DNA of 42,157 bases from assembly GCA_017626555.1 (NCBI GenBank), contig JAGAIM010000132.1, positions 1 to 42,157 on the forward strand, in the 5' to 3' direction. The notes below the pieces were generated by a model. The model saw only the letters and a list, made by a program, of their open reading frames with translations. It did no database searches and had not been told where the DNA came from. Shown piece by piece: positions 26,801 through 35,425 of this stretch (position 1 is the first letter of the stretch; the number at the start of each line of letters is the position of its first letter). Position numbers and translations under genes: made by a program. This stretch comes from Bacteroidales bacterium (lineage in GTDB: Bacteria > Bacteroidota > Bacteroidia > Bacteroidales > UBA932).

Positions 26801-28100
26801 CGGAGTCCAGACCAAAGGAAAGACTATGGCACGCAACTCGGGCATCGTCACCGTTGGAACATACAAGATGGCTGTGATGGAAAGTGCAGAAGTAACGATA
26901 TCAGCCGTGACTTCAGACTATGCGTATGTTGCTGTTGACTATAAGATTACAGGGTTGCAGGAGAGTAATCCGGAAACAGGGCTTTGGATAAGTACGGCCA
27001 GCGATGACCCTGCCACTTCAACTGACGGAGTAAAGATCAAAGGGCCTCAAGGAACATCCATCAAGCAACTCATCCCGGCTTCAAGGCTCAATCCTGATAT
27101 GAAGTATTTTATGAGAGCCTATGTATGGGACGGAAGCATATCCAAATATGTTTACAGCGATCCTCAGCAGATCCAACTTTCGGCACAGCCGGATCCTATA
27201 TATCTCACCTGGAACAAGCAGACATACAGCAATCTTCCATCTGCCGTATCGGTTTACAAGACGACTTCACAGATGAACGGGCGCAATTTCAATGCGTGGT
27301 ACGCAATAGCCGATCCCACAGAAGTGGATTTCCGAGTTATGTATCCTGAGACTGTCGGAACGAAAAAGACAGTAGCGACTCAGGCAACAGAAGCAGGAGA
27401 CTGCTACGTGCTCATCAACGGTGCGATATTCGGCAACTACAACATAGGAGCGATAATCACAGAAGGTAGTATGACACAGCAATGGCACGGAGAAATTGAA
27501 GGATGCTACTGGGCTACCAACGACCAGTTATACAACATTACCCGCGCAATGATAGGTGTGGATGCAAACGGTAATCCGGGAGCATATTGGGTCGGTGTCC
27601 CTTATCAGAACAAATTCTATTACTACACGAATCCGATGACCACCGTTGCAGGACAGGCAAAATATGGCCAGGCAACGCCTGACTATCCATATCCGGCTGT
27701 CACCTGGAATCCTTACTATGCAATAAGTTGCGGTCCTATGCTGGTATATAACAACAAGATAATGGTCAACCACGTCAAGGCCGGAGATCATTATATGACC
27801 AATTACGAATGCTGGGATGAATCTGGCGTATATTACGGAAATCCGGACAGAACCGCCATCGGAATTACAGAAGACGGAAAGATCGTTCTCTTCGTCTGCG
27901 ACGGACGAATTACTGCAAGCCAGGGAGCTTACCTCACAGAACTTGCCAAGATTATGAAAGGCCTGGGCTGTAAGTATGCAATGAACCTGGACGGAGGCGG
28001 ATCGACAGGAATGTGGGTGAAAGGCTCCGGAATGATCAATTACAAGGACGGATCCTGGCGTTCAGTCAAATCAACCTGCGGTTTCTTTGAAAAAAAATAA
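23883..28100 (+). CDS. Fusion lipoprotein: fimbrillin-like, FN3, DUF4855, FN3s, phosphodiester glycosidase
   Basis: A 1405-residue lipoprotein from ATG 23883 (Cys22 in VAATVSCMEE; Met4 is an alternative start). Rough layout: fimbrillin-like domain 25-265 (ETRTSLNEDFSICWNEDD), FN3 275-370, DUF4855 390-775 (DMTLCYGGNPTRVP, PDPVYFQKF, GGFYILQE, LQPNKYW, MGMELEFEGSHGE), FN3 780-870 and 905-995, an Ig-like module 996-1100, and a C-terminal phosphodiester glycosidase (NAGPA, PF09992-like) domain 1100-1405 with ISCGPMLVY, GITEDGKIVLFVCDGR and N1368-LDGGGS. NAGPA-type enzymes remove a sugar from a sugar-1-phosphodiester. In DUF4855 the usual LSE motif reads LQE but keeps the Glu. Joining the two enzyme-like domains in one surface protein suggests they act on the same glycan. 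First large gene of the divergent plus-strand operon. Confidence 0.82.
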   Translation: MLQMRSIRFLLSAAIVAATVSCMEEQAQPQVELTEKTFIGHIEENPETRTSLNEDFSICWNEDDHITVFSKEGTGTAFEDVTILNDGKTARFTGSIALADAYYAIYPKQQDAIYTSDGEKITATLPVVQTAIDGTFADGVNLAVAKTTGEDLYFRNVGALLAVKCPTAYAESVKIISRDPSVKMSGKSVIEFNGGNPVASATSEAVEYVQMDGAQSKAGKYLYFVVYPGTYTKGFDIVFTNSAGTHSSIVSSSKQLDLKRNDNILLYAPSGFAGWNAPSAPYGLTAQNNTEGGAGIKLTWSSKAAADLMSGYRIYTRPAGSASEAEQVGETTSKTFNISGLTNGSYYDIGVAAKGAEGKKDSEIVWLYNILYQTSGDSPILYPFESARTGIPQLADMTLCYGGNPTRVPQLWTKDRWRAHAVYTNENGKDYWLFDSFLALEFKTTYNGTEYVYDLANTQTLSAGKEQWIQQLDYWFDNTYGFQALDDCIDEAIATAGPYPHKRYVIFSLPDPVYFQKFADKSSSTVYWGSIGDEVMDFSKVEHRKKAYLWMIDQVRARFAEKNYEHIELGGFYILQECLSESINPQYKKFQEVISYASEYCSKCNEGMYWIPYGYSSSDEGHNSALKNWEDYGFTKTILQPNKYWDTWRDWSTICQTYIYNENMGMELEFEGSHGEGGWSSSETPRTSSSILETVMTDYDAEGTAKGSANPQAARNKARFREYMQNCKDYGIYGNRMIVLYSGSDAWVELANSTAKADRDLYHETAQFFLKSSLKSQVYAEEKLDAPSDVFAEQNDETSVILSWKDNNTSESGHRVYKCTGGDMDSPATADKESNVTEYQFNWLSAGTSYTFGVQARGSADNSHSEVVYAPAYKMLTWEELQSFNADYYQGTSTFTGTYRECGAPQSATFTQTGNTTGTLKWNCWSSAETGFNIYVRKLSETSWAKSHLKATAEVNAVSFEVTGLTAGETYTIGVQTKGKTMARNSGIVTVGTYKMAVMESAEVTISAVTSDYAYVAVDYKITGLQESNPETGLWISTASDDPATSTDGVKIKGPQGTSIKQLIPASRLNPDMKYFMRAYVWDGSISKYVYSDPQQIQLSAQPDPIYLTWNKQTYSNLPSAVSVYKTTSQMNGRNFNAWYAIADPTEVDFRVMYPETVGTKKTVATQATEAGDCYVLINGAIFGNYNIGAIITEGSMTQQWHGEIEGCYWATNDQLYNITRAMIGVDANGNPGAYWVGVPYQNKFYYYTNPMTTVAGQAKYGQATPDYPYPAVTWNPYYAISCGPMLVYNNKIMVNHVKAGDHYMTNYECWDESGVYYGNPDRTAIGITEDGKIVLFVCDGRITASQGAYLTELAKIMKGLGCKYAMNLDGGGSTGMWVKGSGMINYKDGSWRSVKSTCGFFEKK

Positions 28101-28113
28101 AGTATCGATATAA

Positions 28114-30012
28114 ATGAAGTACATTTCACTATTTGTCGCTTTGGCTGCGGCCATAGCCTGTACGGAGAAGCCGGAATCACCGGCAGCATCTGCTCTTGCG
28201 GATCCCAGCGGGCTGAAATCGGAACAGACCGACCTCACCACTGTGAGACTCGTCTGGACAGACAATGCTGACGGAGAGAGAGGATACAGGATTTTCCTTC
28301 GCGGGGAAACAGATCCTTCGACAGTACCTCCTGTTGCTGAGATTGAAGCAGGAGCAACTTCTTTCATTTTTGAAGGTCTGACAAACGGATCCATATACGA
28401 CTTCGGTGTCCAGGCACTTTCAGACGACATCAGCAGACATTCGCAGATTGTCTATCTTAAAGACTGTAAAGTATTGACACCCAACGAACTTGCAGAACAG
28501 GAGAACAGCAGCCGTATTGAAGCGCCCTCAGAACTTGAGGCCGTACAGGAAGGCAACAGAGCCGTGAAACTCACCTGGAAAGACAACACATCGGAAGAAA
28601 CAGGATACAATCTGTATCTCCGTAAAGCGTCTGAAGCAGAGTTTGCAGAGATAGCAGCGACAGTACAGGCCGACGTATGCGAATATTCGTTCAAAGGTCT
28701 GACTGCCGGAGAGGAATATATATTCGGTGTACAGGCTGGAGCATCCAGTGTCCTGAACAATTCGAGCATAGCGACCTGTGTCCTCAGACTCACTGACATC
28801 GAGAAACGTCCGGAAGTGACTGATGTACGGACTGACTACGCCTGTCTTGCTGTAAGTTACAAAGTGCAGAAACTGAGCGGAGCAAATCCTGAACACGGAG
28901 TATGCTTCAGCGCATCCGGGAGCCCTGACGTAAACGGAATCAAGGTTCCGGGACCGAACATTTCCGCAGGAAAGGAAATACTTCAAGTGATACCGAATTC
29001 TCTCCTCGAGGACGGGGTGGAATACCAAATGAGCGTATATGTCAGAAACGGCTATGAATTCGTTTACAGCACTCCTCAGAGCGTTGCACTCGAAAGCCAG
29101 CCTGACGCACTTACATTCGACTGGAAAGAAGAATCATATCCTGAGGCTGCGCCGGGAGTGAAGATATTCAGGACAGAATCCCCTCTCAAGGATCGCCCAT
29201 TCAATGCCTGGTACGCTGTCGCAGACCCTGCGGAAGTGGATTTCAGAGTGATGTATCCGGAAGCCGTAAAAGCGAAAAAGACAGTTACAGAACAGGCTGA
29301 ATCAGATGGAGATTGTCTTGCTTTGATCAACGGAGCCATATTCGGAAATTACAACATTGGGGTCATAATCACAGAAGGACGGATGACTCAGGAATGGCAC
29401 GGAGAAATCGAAGGATGCTATTGGGGAAGCGATTCACAACTCTATCAGATCACCCGTCCTATCATCGGAGTGGATGCAGAAGGCAAGCCAGGTGCGTATT
29501 GGGTGGGTGTACCGGCACAGAACCAGTTCCACTATTACACATCTCCGATGCCTACAGTGGTCGGCCAGGCAAAATACGGCAAAGCCTCTGCCGACTTCCC
29601 ATACCCTGCAGTATCCTGGGAGCCGTATTACGCAATCAGTTGCGGACCTATGCTCGTATATGACGGGAAAATAATGGTAAACCACCAGAAGGTCGGAGAC
29701 TATTTTATGACCAATTACGAATGTTGGAGCGAAACCGGCATTTATTACGGCAATCCAGACCGCACAGCCGTCGGCATAACAGAAGACGGAAAGATCATTC
29801 TCTTCATCTGCGACGGAAGAATCGACGCAAGCAAGGGCGCATACCTCACTGAACTTGCACAGATTATGAAAGGCCTGGGCTGCAAGTATGCAATGAATCT
29901 GGACGGAGGCGGATCGACAGGAATGTGGGTGAAAGGAGCAGGAATGATAAATCACCTGGACGGCAGCAGTTGGAGAGCCGTAAAATCGACACTAGGATTT
30001 TTCAAGAAATAA
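28114..30012 (+). CDS. Phosphodiester glycosidase lipoprotein with FN3 domains
   Basis: A 632-residue lipoprotein (MKYISLFVALAAAIAC, Cys16). Two FN3-like modules lie at about 25-125 and 135-225, an Ig-like module at 226-330, and a phosphodiester glycosidase domain at 333-632 with NLDGGGSTG from residue 595. The last about 400 residues are nearly the same, by eye, as the C-terminal end of the preceding fusion protein (for example GCKYAMNLDGGGSTGMWVKG in both), so this gene arose by duplication of that part or the fusion by joining such a gene to DUF4855. It starts 13 bases after the fusion gene. Predicted role: release of a sugar from a phosphodiester at the cell surface. Confidence 0.82.
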   Translation: MKYISLFVALAAAIACTEKPESPAASALADPSGLKSEQTDLTTVRLVWTDNADGERGYRIFLRGETDPSTVPPVAEIEAGATSFIFEGLTNGSIYDFGVQALSDDISRHSQIVYLKDCKVLTPNELAEQENSSRIEAPSELEAVQEGNRAVKLTWKDNTSEETGYNLYLRKASEAEFAEIAATVQADVCEYSFKGLTAGEEYIFGVQAGASSVLNNSSIATCVLRLTDIEKRPEVTDVRTDYACLAVSYKVQKLSGANPEHGVCFSASGSPDVNGIKVPGPNISAGKEILQVIPNSLLEDGVEYQMSVYVRNGYEFVYSTPQSVALESQPDALTFDWKEESYPEAAPGVKIFRTESPLKDRPFNAWYAVADPAEVDFRVMYPEAVKAKKTVTEQAESDGDCLALINGAIFGNYNIGVIITEGRMTQEWHGEIEGCYWGSDSQLYQITRPIIGVDAEGKPGAYWVGVPAQNQFHYYTSPMPTVVGQAKYGKASADFPYPAVSWEPYYAISCGPMLVYDGKIMVNHQKVGDYFMTNYECWSETGIYYGNPDRTAVGITEDGKIILFICDGRIDASKGAYLTELAQIMKGLGCKYAMNLDGGGSTGMWVKGAGMINHLDGSSWRAVKSTLGFFKK

Positions 30013-30024
30013 ACACATACAAAG

Positions 30025-32040
30025 ATGAAACGAATACTGATATGCATTGCAATTGCAGCATCGGCAATAAGTGCCGGGGCACAAGACTACATATTCAACC
30101 GCTATCCTCTTGTGCCGACCGGATTCGCAGAACTTCCTATAGGTGCCATCAAGGCAGAAGGCTGGCTCTATGACCAACTTCTCAGGCAGAAGGACGGAAT
30201 GACCGGACATCTTGACGAACTGTACAGCGAAGTCGTGGGAGCCGATAACGCCTGGATCGGTGGAGAAGGCGACACTTGGGAGCGTGGCCCGTACTGGCTG
30301 GACGGACTGGTTCCCCTCGCATACATCCTTAATGACGAAGAACTGATCGTCAAAGCGAAAGTCTGGGTCGAGGCAATGCTCACCACCACATACGAAGACG
30401 GATATTTCGGCAACAGGATCTCCCGTCCATACATAGAAGGATTCCAGCGTGGAAAAGCAGAAGACTGGTGGCCTAAAATGGTGGCTCTCAAGATATTGAA
30501 ACAATATTATATGGCCACTGCCGATGAGCGTGTGATCACGGTTCTCACCAACTATTTCAGGTATCAGTTGGCTAACCTGCCGGAAAAGCCTCTTGATCAC
30601 TGGACATTCTGGGGCGAATGGAGAGGAGGAGACAATCTCGACATTGTGTATTGGCTCTACAATATAACAGGAGAAGAATTCCTACTTGAACTCGGCGACC
30701 TGATCCATAGTCAGACCACCCCTTGGACTGCAATGTTCTGGGGAGAGACCAACGAACTCAGGACTCAGAATTCAATGCATACAGTCAATCTGGCGCACGG
30801 TTTCAAGGAGCCTGTAATATGGTGGCAGAGGTCACACGATCCGAGAGACCTCAACGCTCCGAAGAATGCCCTCGGAATCATAAGACATACCTTCGGACTT
30901 CCTACCGGACTTTGGGCAGGAGACGAGCAGGTTCATTTCGGTGATCCGACACGAGGATCGGAATTGTGTACCGCTGTGGAGATGATGTATTCCCTCGAGG
31001 AAATGCTTCAGGCCACTGGTGACCTGCAGTGGGCTGATCATCTCGAAAGAGTGGCATACAATGCTCTCCCTACCCAGGCCACAGATGCATACGACGGCCG
31101 TCAGTACTATCAGCAGACCAACCAGATAGCCTGCTCACGTGAATGGCGTAACTTCGTCACTCAGCACGAAGACAACGACAATCTTTTCGGAGTTCTCAAC
31201 GGCTACCCTTGCTGTTCCTGCAATATGCACCAGGGATGGCCTAAATTCACTCAGAATCTATGGTATGCCAGCAAGGACGGAGGTCTGGCCGCATTTCTTT
31301 ATGCTCCATCTACTGTAACTGCGACAGTCGGTGAAGGAACTGAAGTCATCCTGAATCAGGAAACCTTCTATCCGTTTGACGAGACCGTAACCATATCCAT
31401 CAATTTCCCATCAAAGAAAGTGAAGAGTGTCTGGTTCCCGTTATATTTCAGAATACCAGAGTGGTGTTCAGATGCCAAGGTAATGATTAATGGAGAGGCT
31501 GCCTGCCAGGATCCACAGCCGGGAGAGACCGTGCGTCTGAACCGCAGATGGAACAAAGGGGACATAGTCACTCTGACCTTCCCTATGGATGTCCGCATAA
31601 GCCATTGGTATGACGGAGCAACTGTTGTGGAGCGCGGTCCGCTTGTTTATGCTCTGAGAATGGAGGAAAAATGGGAAAAGCACGAATTCGAGGCTTCATA
31701 CGAAGGAAAATATGGCCCATATTATTATACCTGCGTATCCGACACACCTTGGAACTATGGCTTCCGTCTCAAAGATATGACTCCGGAACTTATGAAGGAC
31801 AATTTCAAGGTAGAAGTCAGGACAGATAATGGCGCATATCCTTGGAATCTGGAAAACGCTCCTGTCAGCATCAAGGCCAAGGCAGTAGTCATCAAGCCTT
31901 GGAAGGAATACAACGGCTCCACAGGACAGATTGCATACTATCGTGAAGACGGAGACGACACCGGAGAAGAAGTATGGATCGAACTGATTCCATACGGATG
32001 TACTACCCTCCGCATCGCCGAATTCCCTACCAGACTTTAG
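30025..32040 (+). CDS. GH127-type beta-L-arabinofuranosidase-like protein (DUF1680)
   Basis: A 671-residue exported protein with a type I signal peptide (cut near ISAGAQ). The (alpha/alpha) barrel part spans about 35-430, followed by beta-sandwich regions. The zinc-thiolate site of GH127 is conserved: E313-L-C315 (GSELC) and C396-C397 (YPCCSC), corresponding to E338, C340, C417 and C418 of Bifidobacterium HypBA1; E301 (GDEQ) fits the acid/base E322, with a loop four residues shorter. An extra Cys at 399 (CCSC) replaces the usual Pro-containing sequence. Characterised members release beta-L-arabinofuranose, but many DUF1680 proteins act on other or unknown sugars. It follows the glycosidase gene by 12 bases. 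Confidence 0.8.
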   Translation: MKRILICIAIAASAISAGAQDYIFNRYPLVPTGFAELPIGAIKAEGWLYDQLLRQKDGMTGHLDELYSEVVGADNAWIGGEGDTWERGPYWLDGLVPLAYILNDEELIVKAKVWVEAMLTTTYEDGYFGNRISRPYIEGFQRGKAEDWWPKMVALKILKQYYMATADERVITVLTNYFRYQLANLPEKPLDHWTFWGEWRGGDNLDIVYWLYNITGEEFLLELGDLIHSQTTPWTAMFWGETNELRTQNSMHTVNLAHGFKEPVIWWQRSHDPRDLNAPKNALGIIRHTFGLPTGLWAGDEQVHFGDPTRGSELCTAVEMMYSLEEMLQATGDLQWADHLERVAYNALPTQATDAYDGRQYYQQTNQIACSREWRNFVTQHEDNDNLFGVLNGYPCCSCNMHQGWPKFTQNLWYASKDGGLAAFLYAPSTVTATVGEGTEVILNQETFYPFDETVTISINFPSKKVKSVWFPLYFRIPEWCSDAKVMINGEAACQDPQPGETVRLNRRWNKGDIVTLTFPMDVRISHWYDGATVVERGPLVYALRMEEKWEKHEFEASYEGKYGPYYYTCVSDTPWNYGFRLKDMTPELMKDNFKVEVRTDNGAYPWNLENAPVSIKAKAVVIKPWKEYNGSTGQIAYYREDGDDTGEEVWIELIPYGCTTLRIAEFPTRL

Positions 32041-32078
32041 GCTGCCGTCCATTTCGCTGAAGTTCAGGAAGAATCGCT

Positions 32079-32969
32079 ATGATAAAAATTTCCAACAATA
32101 CTCTTACATTGACCCTTCACATTCCGGATGGAGTGAAGGGTTATTATCGTGGAACCCGCTTCGACTGGGCTGGCGTATTCGAAAGCATCGGATACAGAGG
32201 ATGCAATTATGCAGAACCCTGGTTTGAGAATTATTCTCCGACAATGCACGATGCAGTATGCGGACCTGCAGAAGAATTCAGTCCTATCGGGCTGGAAGGA
32301 ACATCTGCGGGAGATCCTTTCCTGAAGATCGGGGTCGGCATCCTGGAAAGGCTGGACGATCAGCCATACGACCGTTTCAGACTCCATAAGATCCTCGATG
32401 AAGGCAAAAGATGGACAGAAACAACGGATACAAGCGTCAGATTCGTTCATAAAATAGACTCTGCTACCGGTTTTGGATATGAATATATCAAAGAAATATC
32501 GATTTGTTCAGACAACAGTTTCAGTATCAGTCACATACTCAAAAACTGTGGCGAACGAAGACTTGAAGGAGACGTATATAATCATAACTTCTTCACCCTC
32601 GGCAGGATGCAGACAGGCCCTTCACGACAGATCGTATTCCCATTCAAACCGGAAGGAGATTGGAGATCCGAATATACAGAAGTAGGCTTCATTGACGACG
32701 GAATACGCTTCACACGGGAACTCCGCAAAGGCGAATCAGTTTTCACGGGCAATATCCACGAAGCAGGTAAAGGCCTCGAAGGAAGCCCTAACGGATTCAT
32801 ATTATCAGAGGCATCAAACGGAAGAAGCGTAAAGATGAATTGCGCCATCCCGATGTTCAAGACCGTATTCTGGTCCAACCACAGGATCGCCTGCCTGGAG
32901 CCTTATATCGGCTTTGACATCAAGCCCGGAGAAACATTTGCTTTCGATATTTCATACACACTGGCCTGA
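32079..32969 (+). CDS. Aldose-1-epimerase-like protein
   Basis: A 296-residue protein without signal peptide, hence probably cytoplasmic. It looks like a galactose mutarotase-type beta-sandwich: H169 in YNHNFFTLG matches the catalytic His of GalM, and E274 in CLEPYIGF matches the catalytic Glu near the C terminus. Overall similarity to GalM is weak, and many such proteins are annotated only as hypothetical or DUF4432-like. It is the last gene of the plus-strand operon, 38 bases after the GH127 gene. The inferred job is anomer conversion of a released sugar before the isomerase or kinase acts. Confidence 0.6.
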   Translation: MIKISNNTLTLTLHIPDGVKGYYRGTRFDWAGVFESIGYRGCNYAEPWFENYSPTMHDAVCGPAEEFSPIGLEGTSAGDPFLKIGVGILERLDDQPYDRFRLHKILDEGKRWTETTDTSVRFVHKIDSATGFGYEYIKEISICSDNSFSISHILKNCGERRLEGDVYNHNFFTLGRMQTGPSRQIVFPFKPEGDWRSEYTEVGFIDDGIRFTRELRKGESVFTGNIHEAGKGLEGSPNGFILSEASNGRSVKMNCAIPMFKTVFWSNHRIACLEPYIGFDIKPGETFAFDISYTLA

Positions 32970-33001
32970 CGTACGAGCGTATATGACTGGCCATCAACGC
33001 C

Positions 33002-33048
33002 TTATGCGAACTGCGTGCTGCACCAAGTGCAGCACGCAGTTCGCATAA
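33002..33048. repeat. Perfect 22-bp palindrome with 3-base loop
   Basis: The arm beginning TTATGCGAACTGCG (33002-33023) is repeated in perfect inversion at 33027-33048 around CAA. It sits 32 bases after the end of the plus-strand operon. No T tract follows on either strand, so it is not a standard intrinsic terminator; it may still block the transcript end from exonucleases or be a dispersed repeat. Confidence 0.85.
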
Positions 33049-33110
33049 CTCCCTATCGGACAGCGAATTAGCATCCGACTATTCCTTTCAGAAAAATAAC
33101 TCCCGCGGCA

Positions 33111-33140
33111 TTGAGTTATAAGGAAGTTTTCGTACATTTG
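33111..33140 (+). promoter_or_regulatory. Promoter of the GH3 gene
   Basis: TTG (33111-33113), a 19-base spacer and TACATTTG (33133-33140) match the Bacteroidota consensus fully. A 5' leader of about 33 bases leads to ATG 33180. Together with the palindrome before it, this marks the GH3 gene as a separate unit. It does not carry the ACCACAC decamers of the divergent promoters. Confidence 0.78.
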
Positions 33141-33179
33141 TAAAATGTATTGAGAGCCAATAATTTTTAACACTAAGAT

Positions 33180-35417
33180 ATGAAGAAGACCATTATCCTT
33201 TCAGCAGTTGCACTTGCTCTTGCAGCCTGCTGCTCACAGCCGAAATTCGACGGCCCGACCTACCTAAACCCTAATGCTCCTATCGAGGAAAGGGTGGAGG
33301 ATGCTCTCGCTAGAATGACTCTCGAAGAGAAGGTGGGTATGACCACTGCACAGTCCAAGTTCAGTTCACGTGGAGTTCCACGCCTTGGTATCCCTGAAGT
33401 ATGGCACACAGACGGTCCTCACGGAATCCGTCCCGAAGTGCTTTGGGATGAGTGGGATCAGGCAGGATGGACAAATGACTCCTGCACAGCCTTCCCGGCA
33501 CTCATCAACCTTGCAGCAACTTGGGACAAGGAAATGTCTATGCTTTATGGTATCAGCATCGGAGAAGAAGCACGCTACCGCAAGAAGGATATCCTTCTCG
33601 GACCAGGAGTGAACATCTGCCGTACTCCTTACAACGGACGTAACTTCGAGTATATGGGTGAGGATCCGTTCCTTGCAGGCCAGATGGTGGTGCCATACGT
33701 TCAAGGAGTCCAGAAAAACGGTGTTGCAGCCTGTGTGAAGCACTATGCAGTAAATAATCAGGAGTTCCAGCGCACTCAGTCCAATTCGGTAGTTGACGAC
33801 AGAACACTCCACGAAATCTATCTCCCAGCCTTCAAGGCAGCCGTTCAGGAAGGTGACGCCTGGGCTATTATGGGATCATACAATCTCTACAACGGACAGT
33901 ACAACTGCCACAATAAGAAACTCCTCTGCGACATCCTCAAGGGTGACTGGGGATTTGACGGAGTTGTAGTCAGCGACTGGGGCGGATGCCGCGACAGCGA
34001 AGAAGCCGTCCTCAATGGTCTCGACATCGAGATGGGTACCTGGACAAACGGTCTGACAGGGGCTGCCAGCGACAGTTACAGGAACTATCATTTGGCAGAC
34101 CCTTATCTCGAAGGACTCAGAAGCGGCAAATACACAACCAAGGAACTCGACGACAAGGCACGCCGTATCCTCCGCACTATCTTCCGCACAAGTATGCGTC
34201 CGGAGCCTAATTACGGCCGCTTTGTATGTCCTGAGCACTATCAGGCTGCAAGAGATATCGCAGCAGCAGGTGTAGTTCTCCTCAAGAACGAGAACAATAC
34301 CCTTCCGCTCAATGTACCGGAAGGTGGAAAGATCCTTCTCGTCGGAGAGAATGCAGTGAAGAAGATGGTAGTTGGAGGCGGTAGTTCGAATCTCAAGACT
34401 GCATACGAGGTCAATCCTCTCGAGGGTATCCGGAATGCATTTGCAGGTAAGGCTGATGTACAGTGGGTACGTGGATACGTAGGTGACACTTCCACATCAT
34501 ACAATATGGTGGATACAGGTCAGGATCTTACCGACAACCGTACTCCTGAAGTACTCATCGCTGAAGCAGTAGAGGCTGCAAAAGATGCAGACTACGTTAT
34601 CTTTGTAGGAGGTCTCAACAAAAGTGCACATCAGGACAACGAAAGTACTGACCGTCTGCAACTCGACCTTCCATACGCACAGGAAGATGTGATAAGGGCG
34701 CTGGCTCCTGTAGCAAAGAATCTCGTGGTCGTGAACATTTCCGGTTCACCGGTATCAATGCCTTGGGCTGACATTGCAGGCGCAATCGTTCAGGGATGGT
34801 ACGGTGGTACCGAGTCAGGAAATGCACTTGCAGACGTGCTTACCGGCAAGGTAAACCCATCAGGCAGAATGCCTTTCACAGTTCCTTACAAATATGAGGA
34901 TGGCCCTATCAAGACCGAGCGCCAGTATCCAGGTATCAAGGAAGAGGGCGACGAATATTGGCAGACTCATTATGACGAAGGCGTATATGTAGGTTACAGA
35001 TGGTATGACACTAAGGAAATTCCTGTTCAGTGGCCATTCGGACACGGACTCAGTTACACCACATTCGAATATGGCGAGGCTAAGGCTGCAAAGGCTTCTA
35101 TGACCGCTGACGGAAAGATGACTGTGACTGTAGATGTCAAGAACACCGGAGATCGTGAAGGTGCTGAAATCGTCCAACTCTACATCGCTGACCCAGTAGC
35201 CGGCATTGACCGTCCTGCAAAAGAACTCAAGGGCTTTGAGAAGATCACCCTCAAGCCAGGTGAAAGCAAGACAGTATCATTCGAGATCGACGCTGCAGAC
35301 CTCAGTTACTACAGCATCGAGGATAACGGATGGAAGGCAGAAGCCGGTGAATTCCAGGCTCTTATCGGTCCTTCATCAGAAGATATCAGAACTACTGCAA
35401 GTTTCGAACTCAAATAA
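33180..35417 (+). CDS. GH3-family glycosidase (beta-glucosidase-like) lipoprotein
   Basis: A 745-residue lipoprotein (Cys17 or Cys18 in ALAACCSQP). The GH3 barrel spans about 35-340, with KHYAVNNQEFQR and the nucleophile D266 in VVVSDWGG. The alpha/beta sandwich domain lies at about 360-590, with E488 in DNESTDRLQLDLP as probable acid/base, and a C-terminal FN3-like domain at about 645-735 (VTVDVKNTGDREGAEIVQLYI). Motifs and order match GH3 beta-glucosidases and beta-xylosidases. It is monocistronic: own promoter upstream and a strong terminator downstream. The preferred sugar is not known. Confidence 0.93.
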   Translation: MKKTIILSAVALALAACCSQPKFDGPTYLNPNAPIEERVEDALARMTLEEKVGMTTAQSKFSSRGVPRLGIPEVWHTDGPHGIRPEVLWDEWDQAGWTNDSCTAFPALINLAATWDKEMSMLYGISIGEEARYRKKDILLGPGVNICRTPYNGRNFEYMGEDPFLAGQMVVPYVQGVQKNGVAACVKHYAVNNQEFQRTQSNSVVDDRTLHEIYLPAFKAAVQEGDAWAIMGSYNLYNGQYNCHNKKLLCDILKGDWGFDGVVVSDWGGCRDSEEAVLNGLDIEMGTWTNGLTGAASDSYRNYHLADPYLEGLRSGKYTTKELDDKARRILRTIFRTSMRPEPNYGRFVCPEHYQAARDIAAAGVVLLKNENNTLPLNVPEGGKILLVGENAVKKMVVGGGSSNLKTAYEVNPLEGIRNAFAGKADVQWVRGYVGDTSTSYNMVDTGQDLTDNRTPEVLIAEAVEAAKDADYVIFVGGLNKSAHQDNESTDRLQLDLPYAQEDVIRALAPVAKNLVVVNISGSPVSMPWADIAGAIVQGWYGGTESGNALADVLTGKVNPSGRMPFTVPYKYEDGPIKTERQYPGIKEEGDEYWQTHYDEGVYVGYRWYDTKEIPVQWPFGHGLSYTTFEYGEAKAAKASMTADGKMTVTVDVKNTGDREGAEIVQLYIADPVAGIDRPAKELKGFEKITLKPGESKTVSFEIDAADLSYYSIEDNGWKAEAGEFQALIGPSSEDIRTTASFELK

Positions 35418-35425
35418 TGACTATC

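Noticed and set aside
33002-33048. Palindrome as the end of an insertion sequence
   Set aside because: No matching second end, transposase or target-site duplication is visible nearby.
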